Shown here: positions 38,040-58,737 of the stretch, piece by piece
How the letters are laid out: every line of letters begins with the position of its first letter
Numbering within the stretch: the first letter of the stretch is position 1
NCBI RefSeq assembly: GCF_037975245.1
Contig: NC_092566.1
Coordinates: 1,736,001-1,800,000, forward strand
Length of the DNA stretch: 64,000 nucleotides
Direction: 5' to 3'
From: Apostichopus japonicus
Lineage: Eukaryota > Echinodermata > Holothuroidea > Aspidochirotida > Stichopodidae
Notes under the pieces: model-generated
What the model was told of the DNA's origin: nothing
Seen by the model: the letters and a program-made list of their open reading frames with translations, nothing else
Database searches by the model: none
Position numbers and translations under genes: made by a program

Positions 38040-39799
38040 GGCCTATATTGTTATTGTTATGGTTTCGGTTTATCAGCCGAGATTTAGGCTACGTCATTTC
38101 CGTTTACGTTATAATTGGTGAGTGACTGCCAATGATACGGCGAAAAGGTCACAAGAATATTTCCTAAAATAAGCTGGAGTATTTATTTCGCTCATTCTAT
38201 CTGACCTCTTGTTCTATCTGCCTCAGTTTACTTTTATTTTCCTACCAGACTGAAAGATCTGAGAAATGTTGATCATTTGATTTGATCTCTTCACATCTGG
38301 CAACAATTCCGGAGTATGTAATTTTGGCATGCTTAAATGACATCGTAAGACTGTCTGATATAGGTGGGGAAGTTGTGTGTAAGTTTGTGCCTTTGGGTAT
38401 TTAAGAAAGGGGAGGGAAGGGAAGAACGTAGCAAGTAGTACCCGTGCTTTCCTATCATAACAATATTTTGTCTTTGGTTTACATTAGGGATATTGACCTC
38501 GAGCAATGAAACTGATTAAGGGATTCTGTATGAATTAGGGAAGGGGCAGGGGGAGTTGTGGAAGGTATAAGAACTAATTACAGTCAAAAATTGTAATTTC
38601 AACCTTAGCCTCATTGTTGATGAATCATTAAATGAGTCGGCAGAAAATACTATCATTTTGCAAATCAGGTGAAAGTGTGGTTCACGTGCATTTCCTTTGT
38701 GGACGGATTTGAAAGTATATAGTTGTCCCGTCGGGTTCGAGGAACATTGAATATTTTTTTTTCTTGTTCTTTTAATAGTTTTCACGTTCCGTGACGTATA
38801 AACAATAATTTGCCATGTAAACGACCTTAGTTTCGGAATTGCAGATCGGTTGCGCTTTACTGTGAACGACAAATATCCACTGGTTTTTAGTTATGGAAAT
38901 ATGAGCGCTGGTTTAATCAGTAAGGAGACATAATAACAATTCTTCGCACCATTTTTTGGAAATCAGCTTCCAGGGGAATCGAGTGCCAGGCTGGTCTGGG
39001 CCATTGGGGCAATTATGTAAACGAGCACCCCCTTTTTTAACTCTTCATTTGCCCAAAGTATCCTACATATTATGATGGAAATGAGAATAGCTGGTCTGCA
39101 TTACTTATCTAATATTTCTCAGAGCCTCCAAATGACTCCGAAACCCGGGGTTATAGCCCGAGTGGGGGGGGGGGTTACATAGGTAATGAACACACTGGAC
39201 CTGAATATTGCAACCACCGATGTATGATCTGGGCAAGTATAGATTTACAGAGGAGACCAAAGTAGTGAATAGCTACTAAACAGTTTCGTTACATGTTAGG
39301 CAGAACATTGGATCCAATTAGATCTTCAGAATTATGCAAAGGTATAATCTATATATTTAGAAACATACGTCAACTCAGAAAAAGTATACTCCGGTACAAT
39401 GTACGCCTGATTTAGTGGAAATGTGTTCTTATTTCAAGCATTTCAACTAAAGGCAGAAAGAAGACCACCCGGTGCAGGCTAACTGAGAAACTAAGAAGAC
39501 AGGTTTTCTGTAAAGTGAGGGCAGCATACACAAAGTCTGCTGTACTTGAAGATGAACACATGAGCTAATAATAGATACATTTATTTGGATTCTTAGCATT
39601 TCGTCGCACAGACACTTTTTCATGTTTTGCTACAAGAAGGCAAAATTGGAAACTTACACAAGTTTCGATAGTTTTTATTTCAACAATTGAAATGAAATTT
39701 AAGAATAGTAACAATAGTGAACTACATTGCTATCGGATTTTAGCATGATGAAAGCATCGACAAAAGTATTCAATGCCAACCCACAAGAGTTTTTTTTTT
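38040..39799. other. Intergenic region between two divergent loci
   Basis: This separates the minus-strand secreted inhibitor gene from the plus-strand MINPP1-like remnant. I searched for the missing RHGxRxP exon of the phosphatase on the plus strand and did not find it. The region holds a G-homopolymer (39164-39173) and no convincing open frame. Confidence 0.5.
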
Positions 39800-39925
39800 T
39801 GCTTAAAGGCATTGAAGACTCGCCCCAAACCGCGTTCCGCGCTCTGAAAAAGTTAACTTTCCGTTGCTTGCAAGTGAAGTTTTCTGCTTGTCGCTACAAA
39901 ATGCAGACAGTAATGAAACGTGACG
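39800..39925 (+). repeat. Dispersed repeat, copy 2 (39.8 kb)
   Basis: The plus-strand copy of the repeat also found at 13684-13852 and 63602-63757 starts AAAGGCATTGAAGACTCGCC and ends ...GCAGACAGTAATGAAACGTG. It directly abuts the MINPP1-like coding remnant and shares an open frame with it (39727-40137), so the start of that frame is repeat-derived, not phosphatase. Confidence 0.85.
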
Positions 39926-39944
39926 GACAAACAGCCCTTACGAA

Positions 39945-42099
39945 ATCTTCTTTCCAAAGTACGGATAACGACCGTTCACGAGGTAGCGCCGAGGGATGCA
40001 TATCTGTCTTAGCCGGGAACAATAGTTGTATCTTTGAGATGCGAGAAGATGGCGCGACGAAATTAGGAGCAACTTGTCAGACCGGGATGGTTTCTACGGA
40101 CATCACGTGGTCTCCATTAGAAGGTGACCGCCTCCTATAGGGACGCACGACAATTGCCCCTATTATAATGAATTCAAGGACTGGTGGAGCTCGACGACGA
40201 ATACATGGCTTTTCGAAATGGACCCGAAGTAGAACAGGTGATACGCAATATCGAAAAACGGTTGACGGGTGATGAGAAATTTACAGCTACCATAGGTGAG
40301 CTATTGCGTCACGAGGTCTCACCGTTTACAACGCCCCTCCCAGCCCTACCCCACCCACCCCGTCCAAACCCACTCGCCCCCTCCGAGGAAAGGGACAAAT
40401 TTCTCGAGAAAAATCTTGTTTGAAGCGAACGTAATATTGTTTGATTTTCTCCACCCCACCACTTCCGCAACTCCAAATCTCGAACTTTGTTATTGTGGAA
40501 AAAAATATGAGTATTATTCAATGTGGGTTAGGATTTTTCCCTTTTTTATATTGTTTTCTTTTTCAAAATCTGTTCGATGTTTCCTTTGATATATTTTATC
40601 GAAGATAATAAACTTCTGTATCAGATAACAATATGAATTAATTAATACTTATACTTAATTATACTCTACTACAACATGTGCAAGAAGTCAACGTTCTGGA
40701 AAGAATATGCGGTATGGAAAGTGCCCTCTTTAGTGAATCCAATTGGTGTAATCTTTTCTCACAATCGGATCTTCGATTGAACGAGTATCTGGAAGAACTT
40801 GTCGAGTATTGGTACGCGTCACATGGGTACTCAATTAACTACCAACCTTCATGTGTCCTCCTAAAGAATATATCGAGTTATCAACAGACAGCAGTAGAAC
40901 AAAAGAGGTATGTTTCCATGTTTGAATATAAATTATAATGCAACACGTCACCGTTGAAAACTTTATATACTTTTGTTTTTTTTTCCCCTCAAAATAGTAT
41001 TAGTATTATTATATCGTATTAGTATTATTCATCATAAAGGCTTAACAGTATCATCAACATAATTACAAAATCATTATTTCTTGAATATTTTTCATACCTT
41101 TAGTCCTTTTTGGCCAGCTCCATAACCATATTATATTCCTATAGAAATGCATCTCGCAAAGTTATGAAGTATGAAAGTATAAATGTGAAGAAAACAAAGC
41201 AAGTTCGTCAATGTGCGTCGATGACATCACTGATGTTTGTTTCAAGTTCACTGCAGAATGCATGTTAATTGACTTCAGATGTTGTTATCTCGGCTGCAGG
41301 TATAGCGGCTGCAGGAAATGATTATAAATATTCTTTTTTATTATCTCATCCACTTTTAGATCATTCTAATATCTTCTTCTGGCATTCAAAGAGGCCTAAA
41401 ATTTATCAATAAAACTTGACACTGATATCATATCTGAAGCTATGTCACTTATTCACTTGGTTACACAATCATGTACCAGTAGCCCAGTGGAGTGACCAGT
41501 AGAGATCATTGCCCAACATTTAGTTTGAAATACCTCCCCTCCCCTCCCCTGCCAAATGCTCTCTTGAGCTCAAATGTCCGTTACATTGCCCAGTAGCACC
41601 AAACATACACATCTTCCATGTATTTTGTCTTTGTTCGCTATTGTTTTTTTTTTCTCTCTTATACATGCAGTAAAACAAAGAAAGGGATGTACAAGTTCGC
41701 CCACTCCGACACTGTTCAGGGGCTACTCTCTTTGATGGACCTTTATCGTCCCGAAGTGGCACCACTCGCAAATAACTACCCAATTGATGTCGTCTGGGAC
41801 TACAATGCCGCCATTATTACATGTCCCTTTGCTAGTAACATTGGTTTTACCCTATTCCAATGCCCCGTGACGTCACGGGTGATGAAAGTTACTATAAAGT
41901 ACTTGTTACTCATATAGCGAACAACCCATCAGAGTATAGGAACTTGTCAGACCTATTTCTGCCAGTATTCAAAGATGACGTCATTGACTTACAAACCGGC
42001 GCTTGTAACTTTGAAGAAATATGTAGCAATGCGTTAGCTTTAAAATCAAGTGGGGTATTCTTGGCCATATTCTACCTTTTACGTCATTTTGCTAACTAA
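39945..42099 (+). pseudogene. Multiple inositol polyphosphate phosphatase-like pseudogene
   Basis: The remnant resembles MINPP1, a histidine acid phosphatase that removes phosphates from inositol polyphosphates. Pieces: 39945-40137 (SRGSAEGCISVLAG..DRLL), 40146-40178 (HDNCPYYNEFK), 40181-40295 (LVELDDEYMAFRNGPEVEQV), 40685-40907 (WCNLF..EYLEELVEYW..HGYSINYQPSC..AVEQK) and 41671-42099 (FAHSDTVQGLLSLMDLY..PFASNIGFTLFQC, then GDESYYKVLV..CNFEEICSN). Human MINPP1 has matching blocks in the same order, including the catalytic HAE/HSD motif. Two introns (40296-40684 and 40908-41670) keep GT..AG borders, so the copy is not processed. The frame breaks at about 40138 (TAG plus shift), 40179 and 41866, each consistent with one missing base. 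No exon with the catalytic RHGxRxP motif is present; the 5' side is a dispersed repeat. Sequencing error is the alternative, but the three other genes here are free of frame breaks. Confidence 0.72.
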
Positions 42100-42205
42100 A
42101 TTGTTTCCACTGTATGCCCCCTCCTGTATCTTGCTCTCCTCTATGTATAAGCTCAACCCCCCCCCCACCCCCACCTGTCAAAGATATATCCCGAGTAGAT
42201 TTCAA

Positions 42206-42211
42206 AATAAA
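42206..42211 (+). terminator. AATAAA signal after the MINPP1-like remnant
   Basis: AATAAA lies 107 nt beyond the TAA at 42097-42099, a normal distance for a 3' end. It is consistent with a whole-gene duplication rather than an isolated exon fragment. Confidence 0.4.
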
Positions 42212-42451
42212 ATGTCCATTGGCCCAAACGATTAAAGGGAAAGTGCCTGAAGCAATATAAGTAAGTGTGATTTGGGTTTTGTCAATTTTATTTGGAGCGG
42301 AGGGGCGTTTCAGATATCATCATTGTTTTCTTTTGTATTAGAGAGCCGTAAGCGAAAATGCAGACGATGTGAAACCTTGTTCATGGGATTAATATTACAC
42401 AAAAATATTACACAAAATATGTAGCTATAATGGCGATAAGCTACAATAAGC

Positions 42452-42716
42452 CAGGCGCGTAGCCAGGAATTTGCCAAGGGAGGGGCGAAACTAGATTCGG
42501 CATTGCAAACTATTTAAGCGTAGCGCCACCATAAGTTGGCGCGAAACGTACAAGAAAATTTTGGCTGAAAATGCCTCCCAGATCGCTGGAAATGGCACTT
42601 TCCAGGCCTTGTAAGTTGTATCTTAGCTTTTTCTCTTTTGAAAATACTAGCGATATCATAAAAACATTCAAACAAATTTTTAAAAATATGCTCAAGGGGG
42701 AGGGGGGGGCGGCTGT
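42452..42716. mobile_element. Truncated MITE of the CAGGCGCGTAGCC family
   Basis: It begins CAGGCGCGTAGCCAGGAATTT and follows the reverse complement of the complete element at 29736-30026 closely, then stops at GGCGGCTG without the second terminal repeat. No 8-bp duplication can be defined. Confidence 0.85.
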
Positions 42717-43753
42717 AAGCCCTAACCAAATAGAGCCACGACACTACTCTTTTTCCATATGAGTGGGGGGGGGGGGACATTTGATATTGCTTTTCCCACC
42801 CATCGAAATGTGGGGGGACGTGTCCCCCCGTCCCCCCTGGATTGACGCCCATGGCCAAAGGGGAGGGGACCCTTGTATCGCGGATGCTTCGCCAACCCTG
42901 TTATTGCCCGATAAAAAAACACTGAAATTTAGTTGGTAACCGTTCTAAAATTTCTTGTCCTGTTAGGCAGAAATTTCGGAGCCTACTTTTCCTCTTCCCA
43001 CACGTACAACACAATAATCAAAGTTTCCTCCAACGTCTGCTAAAGTAGAGAAGTTTTCAACTTATAAGTCCAACTCTCGATAATTTGAAGGCGCAGATTC
43101 AGGAGTGTGTGTGGGCCGAGTGTATTTACCCTGACTTTCGATTCTTTTTTAAATTCTTTAATATTAGCAGACCTAACTTTTAACCCAACATATGCATCAG
43201 AATACACCATTTGACGACTAAAATTTTATTTTAGGTGGAGGGCAGGGACATACCCCGCTTGTAAAACTCTGGACTTGTGTCCCTTGTTCGGGACTATCAT
43301 ACATTCATGACACTGGCCAATGCGAATTTACCGTCACGATTGCTTGTGATGGTGATAACTGCAAAAGAACTCACCTCACTAGGGCTTTTATTTTTGGCGG
43401 GTTTTCAAATCTTGGCCTGTACCGCGCTGGGAAAAAATCGCTTCCCGGATGCATGCATATGGAGTGAACAGTTGCGAGCATGCTTGCATGCATGAAAGCG
43501 ACAATATACAATGCAGCATGCATGGGCAACAAGAACTGGTTACTGGGCGGGCAGCTACATTGCACATGCGCACTAAATCTGTCAGCCACACCATGCGTGA
43601 TGATACGTACATAGCTAGCTGCCTTGGCATTCAACATAACTTAACTACACTTTGCGTTACAGTTCAGGTTAGCAACTCAGATCAGTCCCGCGAGCCTCTT
43701 CTACATCCATCAAAATTGCTTCATCTCGGAAGTTCACACAGATTGCCTCCAAA
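42717..43753. other. Upstream region of the cyclophilin gene
   Basis: This holds a G/C-rich repeat fragment (42760-42850, runs of G with the inverse run CCCCCC), then unremarkable DNA. The cyclophilin 5' UTR and promoter must lie in the last few hundred bases. No TATA box is evident. The stretch at 43440-43530 is rich in GCATGCAT-type repeats. Confidence 0.4.
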
Positions 43754-52297
<8,544 letters not shown>

Positions 52298-52891
52298 ATA
52301 TGCAGTTACCTTGTTTATGAATCTAAACACTGCTGCACCGAATCTATCAATGGTTCAACACTTAGTGTACCTTGCTTGGAGGGGAATGAGGCAGGGTAGT
52401 AATTAAGGGGGAAAATGTTTTTCTCTTGAGGGGTGGGGGGGGGGTGTTTCTGTGTGTTTTGTGTATTGGCTTTTTGTGATACTATCAGATCACATCTGTA
52501 GTGTTTTCATATTTCAGAAGTAGCTGCAAAATGGCTAGAGGTGCCACTGCAGATATATTAGGTTATGTTCAAGATAGGTTTATTGCCCCTGAAAAATTTG
52601 ACTGACTTTGCAACATTGAAGCCGTTGTTGAAGCTGCACCCTAAATTTAATCCATTCCAAATCCTTTTCTGAAATCATGAAATGTTTTGTGTAGCACAAT
52701 AATAATACTTAACAAACTTTCTGTGTAAAGAAACAACACCAGCAAGCACTTAACACCATGAGATGCTTACTCCTGAAAGAAGTATTACTGTATTGAAATT
52801 TAATCAATGTTAAATGATATCAAATATCTCTTTTTGAAGAATGCACTGACTTGAAAGTCAATACTATCTTTGGCAAAGCTGGCTAAATAAA
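52298..52891 (+). terminator. Cyclophilin 3' UTR with AATAAA signal
   Basis: The 3' UTR starts after the TAA at 52295-52297. An AATAAA occurs at 52886-52891, which would give a UTR of roughly 600 nt. A G-run is present at 52427-52444. The assignment is by motif only. Confidence 0.5.
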
Positions 52892-53569
52892 ATTGATATG
52901 ATCTCCCATTACTACAAATTTCTTCTTGTAATCTGTGCTACTTATTTTCCTTTCCCTGAAAATTTGGGGTTACTCCATCCATTGAGGTTTAAGAGGCCAT
53001 TTAAGCATTTCCACAACAAGTTGTAAAAAGCACTCTTTTGTTTACTTGTCAATGGCTTTGCAATGGTGATGATATCTCTGTGTATGTGACAAATTTTATA
53101 ATCATGCTAGCTTTAAGAAGCAACCCTTGGTTGAACTTCATACTTATGATGTAAATCAACCCTGGGAGAGTTTTGTGAAGAACGATTGCCATACGTTAAA
53201 GTCAAGACGTGTGAATTTTCGCAACCACGAAAAAAAACCCTGCAAAAACGTGTTTACCATTTGTCTACGCAAACCTTTTTAATTCAAGACACACTTCAGG
53301 TGCGTGACGTAGTGCAAATTGTACAGGTAGTGACGTGTGCAATACCGACAGAATAGATGTACCAAGCTGGTACTATTTTGAATTCACAAGGTTTTGTTTA
53401 CAAAGGTGGTTGGCAATCACAGACTGGACATCGCTGTTGAAGGTTGGGGATGCAAGACTCCTGTTTTATGTGATCAGTGGAGAGGCAGCATTAAACTGGC
53501 GATGAATCCTCGCATGTATATCTAAGTAACCATGGGAAGCATTAATTGTCGACACCCCTGACTACACTC

Positions 53570-55010
53570 AAGCTGATTTGTTAGGTGAAAGTCAAGGTCA
53601 CCAATGCCCAAACTCTGAAAAAAATTAATGTTGTTGGGTTAACCGTAGGTAGCGTGGAACAGGTACTAGCCCTCTAGTTTTGGTGAAGGTCATTTGAGGT
53701 CCAACTGTGACCTCAATCTCATAAACAAGCAGCTGCCAAGATTTTAGCATTGATGAACTATATACTTGCAGCATGGATGTCTCGATGGCTGTTGTTATTA
53801 GTAGAAGTCAAAGGTCATCTGAGGTTAACAGCAGTACAAAATCTGGAATACCATTCAAGCAATAGTACTTAGTTTTCTGTTAAATCAAGGCATTTGTCAA
53901 CATCAATCAATGGGCTAAGCAAGAACCTAATACTGTTTCCCCTATATGGGAGAAGCAGAATGCAACTTCCACAAGTGTAAATCTGGAGAGTTCAACAACA
54001 AAAAGTCAGGGGGTGAGGGGAGGGGGGGGACAACTAAATTGTTGCCCGAAACTAGATCTTTAACAAAACATCTTAAATGTGAAAATGAAATTAACCTAAG
54101 TCCATGTAAATCTGGTTTACCAGTTCGGAAGATTTCTATTAAAATGTTTAGATCGCGCACTGATATGATACTCAAAGCCGTCTGTTGGCAGTTATGAGAT
54201 AATCACGAATGCTGGTATACCTCACTGGTTTTATTGGTTACTTTCCTTAAAGCAGGCAAGTAACGTATGCAGTCAAGTTGGCATGTGTATGTGATGCCCT
54301 AGCGATACCTGAAGCTCCAAGAAAGGTAACCATTGCAGTTCTCTTATGTAGCTTCTCATGAGTACAAGAACCCTATTATTTTGGGTGGAGGGCAAAGGTC
54401 ATTTGGGGTCAGCAGAAGGCAAAGTGTGAAAATCTCACAAATGCTTTATCTCCAGAACGTGAACATCAAAGGAGCCCATATTTGCATGGTATGATCGCCT
54501 TGTGTAGTGTAAAGGTTTTACACAATTTGATTTGGTTCATTTAAGGTTACCATGGATCAACATTTAAAATTTCTTGTAAATATGATATATCCAGGTAGGT
54601 TACTTAATTGGCTCTCATATTTTGCATGTGGCTTCCCTTATTGTTTTTTGTTATCAAAGGTCCCACTCTGTAAAGCCTTACCTGACAAACACAATATACC
54701 AAGATAGGCTACATAACATATCTCATATTTGGCGTGTCTTATAGTGAGTACAAGAAACCTATTAGTTTGGGTGGAGGTCAAAGGTCATTTGGGGTCTGCA
54801 GAGTTCCAAATGGTCAAATATCAAAAAGTACTTTTTCTTGAGAACTTAACCTTCAAAAGATATTATATATGCATGCCATGGTACATTACCCAAATGATAA
54901 GTGAAAAAGCGACACAATTTGGTTTATCTGAAAGCTTATTTAAGGTTTACAAAGTCAAACCCTACGAAGTTTCTCAAGGTCAGGTCTCAATGAAGATGTG
55001 AAACTTATGT
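53570..55010. repeat. Cluster of AGGTCAAAGGTCA-type dispersed repeats
   Basis: Four diverged units lie in the opposite orientation to those at 14.6 kb, with cores near 53686, 53807, 54392 and 54776. Each has (T)GGGTGGAGGTCAAAGGTCA(TTT)GGGGTC or a variant, followed by text resembling the other copies. The two best (54378 and 54766) share GTACAAGAAxCxTATTAxTTTGGGTGG. The surrounding 52.9-55.9 kb shows no gene. Confidence 0.7.
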
Positions 55011-56034
55011 AGATAACCTCCTTGCTGTTTTAGGTGAGCTGGTCAAATGTATTTAAAGACAAGTAACCGCTGGGATTGGTGCACACCATTGTATTATTAC
55101 GACATTACATAGAATAACATACAATTACTGTATCTTGAGGAGTACTGCCACCTATTTACCTTAGTTATGGAAAGCAGCTTTGCGCCTTGTTTTTAACTCG
55201 AAATGAGATTTCAATTCATCAAGCTAAGATATATTCCTCTCGAAGAAAATAAGTAACATATTTAATGCACTATCGAGACACAGATACTTGATTCTATTAG
55301 TATAAAGCGCATGTAGAGCTCAAATTGGACATTTTTAACTGTTACTTTATTATTGAAATTTGCTTGTCAAACTCGGGAAGTTCGGTACATTGCTATACAA
55401 AACACCCAGATAGTTATGTGTAACACGCTGTCATAGATGACTTACAAAGCGTAACCTACTTTGCATATAAGAATCATGACTGAGATCACTATTTTCCGTA
55501 ACCGCCGAGGCTATCTTCCGGCAAATGTGACTTTCGGGATCAAATTAAAAGGCGTCTTGGACTTTCTTGCCTACGTACTATTAATAACGTAGAGTTTACT
55601 GAAACAGTTTCTGTGAGTGCTATCCTCCCTTTGACACCAAATACCTTGATATCCTTTTCAAATGTGAGAACTGAAATATTTTGCCGTAGCTCACTGCCAT
55701 TGCAATAAAGATCAAATACATTTTGTAACTTGCCCATAGAATGTTACATTGCCTCTATCGATCCTTAATTAGAGCCCTGGTGACAAATATACAAGGATTG
55801 TCAAAAACATTTAGAAATGTTTTCATTTTAGTGATTCTAAAGAAATTGGTATATTTTGGATCCATTTAGTAGTAATACAAATTCATTTTCAACATGACTC
55901 ACTCGGTTATGAAACTTAACTTCTCCAAACACGGTGGGTATTTATTAGCATTCATCGATAATCCTATAATAATTTTTCCAGATGTATATTAGGTGCGTAT
56001 CCAGGGGGGGCGTTGGGGGCGCGCGCCCCCCGGG

Positions 56035-56200
56035 TAAGGAAAAGAGGAGAGAAAAAAAAGAGAAGAAAAAAAGGGAAAAGGAGGGGGAAAAAAGAAAAGG
56101 AGGAGAGAAAGGAAGGGAAAAGAAAAAGAAAAAAGAGAGAAAAAGGAGAAAAGGAGGGAGTAGAAGAGAGCCAAGACCTCGGGAAGAGAAAGAGGAACAG
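56035..56200 (+). repeat. Polypurine tract, about 165 bp
   Basis: The plus strand is almost pure A/G (GAAAAGGAGGGAAAAG-like) apart from one early TC-free edge. It directly follows a fragment resembling the MITE end (GTGCGTATCCAGGGGGGGCG, with GCGCGCGCCCCCCGGG). It yields lysine/glutamate-rich open frames in the purine strand that are composition artefacts. Confidence 0.85.
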
Positions 56201-56490
56201 TCATAGTTAAAGCGCTGATCCCTATTATATACACAGGGTAGCCAGTGACAGATCAAGGATTACGGAGGGGGTGTGCGCCTCACCCTACCCCTTACACCGA
56301 CAATTCCATTTTTGACGTTTCCATTTTTCCTCTCTCACTAATGTATCTATATAAATACGGTCTATCATGATGCGTGTGTCTGTATGGACGCCTTAAACAA
56401 TTGTACAAATTGTAGTACAATTGTGCTATATGGAACCAACTGTGGCTGGTCTTGAACTCGACCGAGTCGTCGGGGAACATGACGCATTTC

Positions 56491-56734
56491 GGGAAGGGGG
56501 CGACCGCCCCCTCCCCCCGAGCAAATTTTCTTTAAGACATCGCTAGTAATTTCAAAATAGACAATGCTTAGATGCAACTTACAAGGCCTGGGAAGTGTCA
56601 TTTCCAGCGACCTGGGAGGCATTTTCGGCCAAAATTTTTCTTGTACAATTCGCGCCAACTCATGGTGGCGCTTCGCTTAGATAGTTTGCCTACAGGCTTC
56701 GCCCCTCCCTTGGCAATTACTCGCTACACGCCTG
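56491..56734. mobile_element. Truncated MITE of the CAGGCGCGTAGCC family
   Basis: It matches the body and right end (CTCGCTACACGCCTG) of the complete element at 29736-30026, including GACATCGCTAGTA, CCTGGGAAGTG and CATTTTCGGCC. The left terminal repeat is missing. Confidence 0.85.
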
Positions 56735-56780
56735 TTCGAATTTGTAAAGCAAAGAGCAGATATAACATCATATCAGTGAG

Positions 56781-57802
56781 CACTGGCGGATCCAAGGGGG
56801 GCCAAGGGGGGCCATGCCCCCCCCAAAGGTGAGCCAAAAAGTGTTGTCGAACATCCGCTAAATCATATGATTGGAAATTTAAAAAATCGAGAGGAATAGC
56901 AGTGCCGGTAGACTAGTGTAAACCTTTTCGTTTTCTGGTTTAAAATTAAATGCAGAGCTCCCAACTGACCCGCAATTCGCGGGAATTAGACCCGCATTCT
57001 AATACCCAAATCCGCTGACCCGCACAAGCGTCCGAAAAACCGCATTGTAATTGTCAAGTATACATAAAAAAAAATTGCATCATATCTTGACTTAGCAACC
57101 ATCATTTCTTTAGCATTTAGCATAATAGAGTATAAAACCTCCTTTACAGCATCATTTGAACCTCAAATTAGCCTATATTTCTTTTCATTGGGGCGAGAAG
57201 CGAACATTTTCATGCCACGGGAAAGAATGAATTATCACCTACTATTCAATTTATTGATGTTACACACAAAAAAATGCATATTTCTCAGAAAATTTTGGGT
57301 GACAAAAACCTTTCTAAGTGCCACCATTTTACATGTAGGCATCACCATGATTCCAAAAAAATTCAAAAGGGGAGGGGGACACCCCCTCCCCTTATACCCC
57401 TCCCCCAGGACGGCGATTCGTGGCATGGACCAGCATTTGCCTTCTCAAGAGTTGGGAGCTATGTAAATGTATGAGCATGAGGATTTACAGTTTAACACCA
57501 TTTTGCAGTTACAGGCTGGTTGTAAGAAAGTTATAACCTATGAGAAATCAAATTGTTTGAGAAAGATGATCTCAACTTTGTTTTATAAATATTTTAGAAA
57601 ATTACACCTGGGAAACATGTTTTTTAGAAGTAAATTAACATCACCATTGTACACTTTTGTCGCACCAAATTACATCTGAGGGCATTCAGAAATAGAAAAT
57701 ATTTCATAGGGGAGGGGGGCACCCCCTCCCCTTTGACCCCTCCCCATATCACTCTAATGCCACTTTGGCCCCTCCCAAACAAAGGCCCTGGATCCGCCAG
57801 TG
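56781..57802. mobile_element. hAT-type element with CACTGGCGGATCCA ends
   Basis: The ends CACTGGCGGATCCA and TGGATCCGCCAGTG are exact inverted repeats. The 8-bp duplication TCAGTGAG flanks both (56773-56780 and 57803-57810). The body is 1022 bp, contains two stretches of the type GGGAGGGGGACACCCCCTCCCC (57371 and 57713), and has no transposase frame. Confidence 0.92.
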
Positions 57803-57810
57803 TCAGTGAG

Positions 57811-58737
57811 CATTGAAATGCATGTTCCACGATGAACAGCCTCAAAAAACTGTCTATGTGTGTATTCAAGGCGTAGGAGCCCAATTGGATTTGGGGCTGT
57901 AACGACTTGCCCGAAAAAGAGCCGAAATTTTTCGCGCGCGAGGCGCGCGTTCAACACATCGATGCCAATATCATATAAGCAAGCATCGGTCATTACATTG
58001 CATGGCATCGTGTACCTTACGGTCCGTGAAAGTTGCACAGTATACCGCTGGATGCTAATGTAAACAACCAAATGTCTTATGTAGATGGAGAAAAAGCATA
58101 CAGATCCATTTATGTCAAAACTCCCTTTTACAGTAGTAATGTCGGCCAAGCTTAGAACTTTATTTTAATTACCAAGGAGATCATTTTTAAGCTATTCATT
58201 GCTATTTATTTTTCTTTCAGTAGGTGCCCGAAAAAAATGGGTAAAAATTTGGTTGCGGCGGGGGGGGGGGGGGCTGCAGCCCCCGCCTTCTACGGGACCT
58301 ACGCCTATGTGTGTAGTGTTCGGTTTCGATATACCTGATATCGGAAATATCTGCTATTTTTCATTTCCTTCAACCAAGTTTTATAATAGCCATTATAAGA
58401 GGTTGCAATATTTCTACACCAATAAATTAACTGTGTCGGAATTTTCGAAAATTTCCTGACCAACATTTTTTCTATATTGGTTGTCCATAGATTGAATTTT
58501 GTGCAACATTATGGGTATGTTTTGAAGTGATTTAAGCCCATGAAATATTGGGCTTAAAACCTTGAAAAGTGGGGCTGTCAGATATTGTGGGCCGTGACGT
58601 AGAATCACCTACAAAAGCAATGATCCATAGGACATGCAATGAGGTCGAACATGATGAGTGACTGGTTACAATCTTCAAAAAGGTTATGGATGGAAAAAAA
58701 CTTTTGGGAAATACTTGGTTCTCAGGCAAAAGTGTAC
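57811..58737. other. Repeat-rich region without a recognised gene
   Basis: 57830-57960 resembles a MITE fragment (AAGGCGTAGGAGCCC, GGGCTGTAACGACTTGCCC, GCGCGCGAGGCGCGCG) and carries a minus-strand frame of 131 codons running into the neighbouring element. 58218-58310 is a hairpin-like G/C element (GTAGGTGCCCG.. GGGGCTGCAGCCCC ..GGGACCTACGCC). The rest is unremarkable. Confidence 0.4.

Noticed and set aside
39727-39944. N-terminal part of a phosphatase protein
   Set aside because: This part of the open frame is the dispersed repeat found also at 13.7 and 63.6 kb, not MINPP1 sequence.
41864-41879. CRE palindrome as a promoter element of the cyclophilin gene
   Set aside because: It lies inside the coding remnant of the phosphatase locus, almost 2 kb upstream of the cyclophilin start; its presence there is more simply coding sequence.
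55982-56256. Lysine/glutamate-rich and proline/serine/phenylalanine-rich open frames
   Set aside because: They come from reading a polypurine/polypyrimidine tract in several frames on both strands; no other coding sign.
57754-58149. 131-codon minus-strand frame
   Set aside because: It crosses the boundary of the hAT-type element ending at 57802 and runs through a MITE-like fragment; no domain recognised, no splice context.
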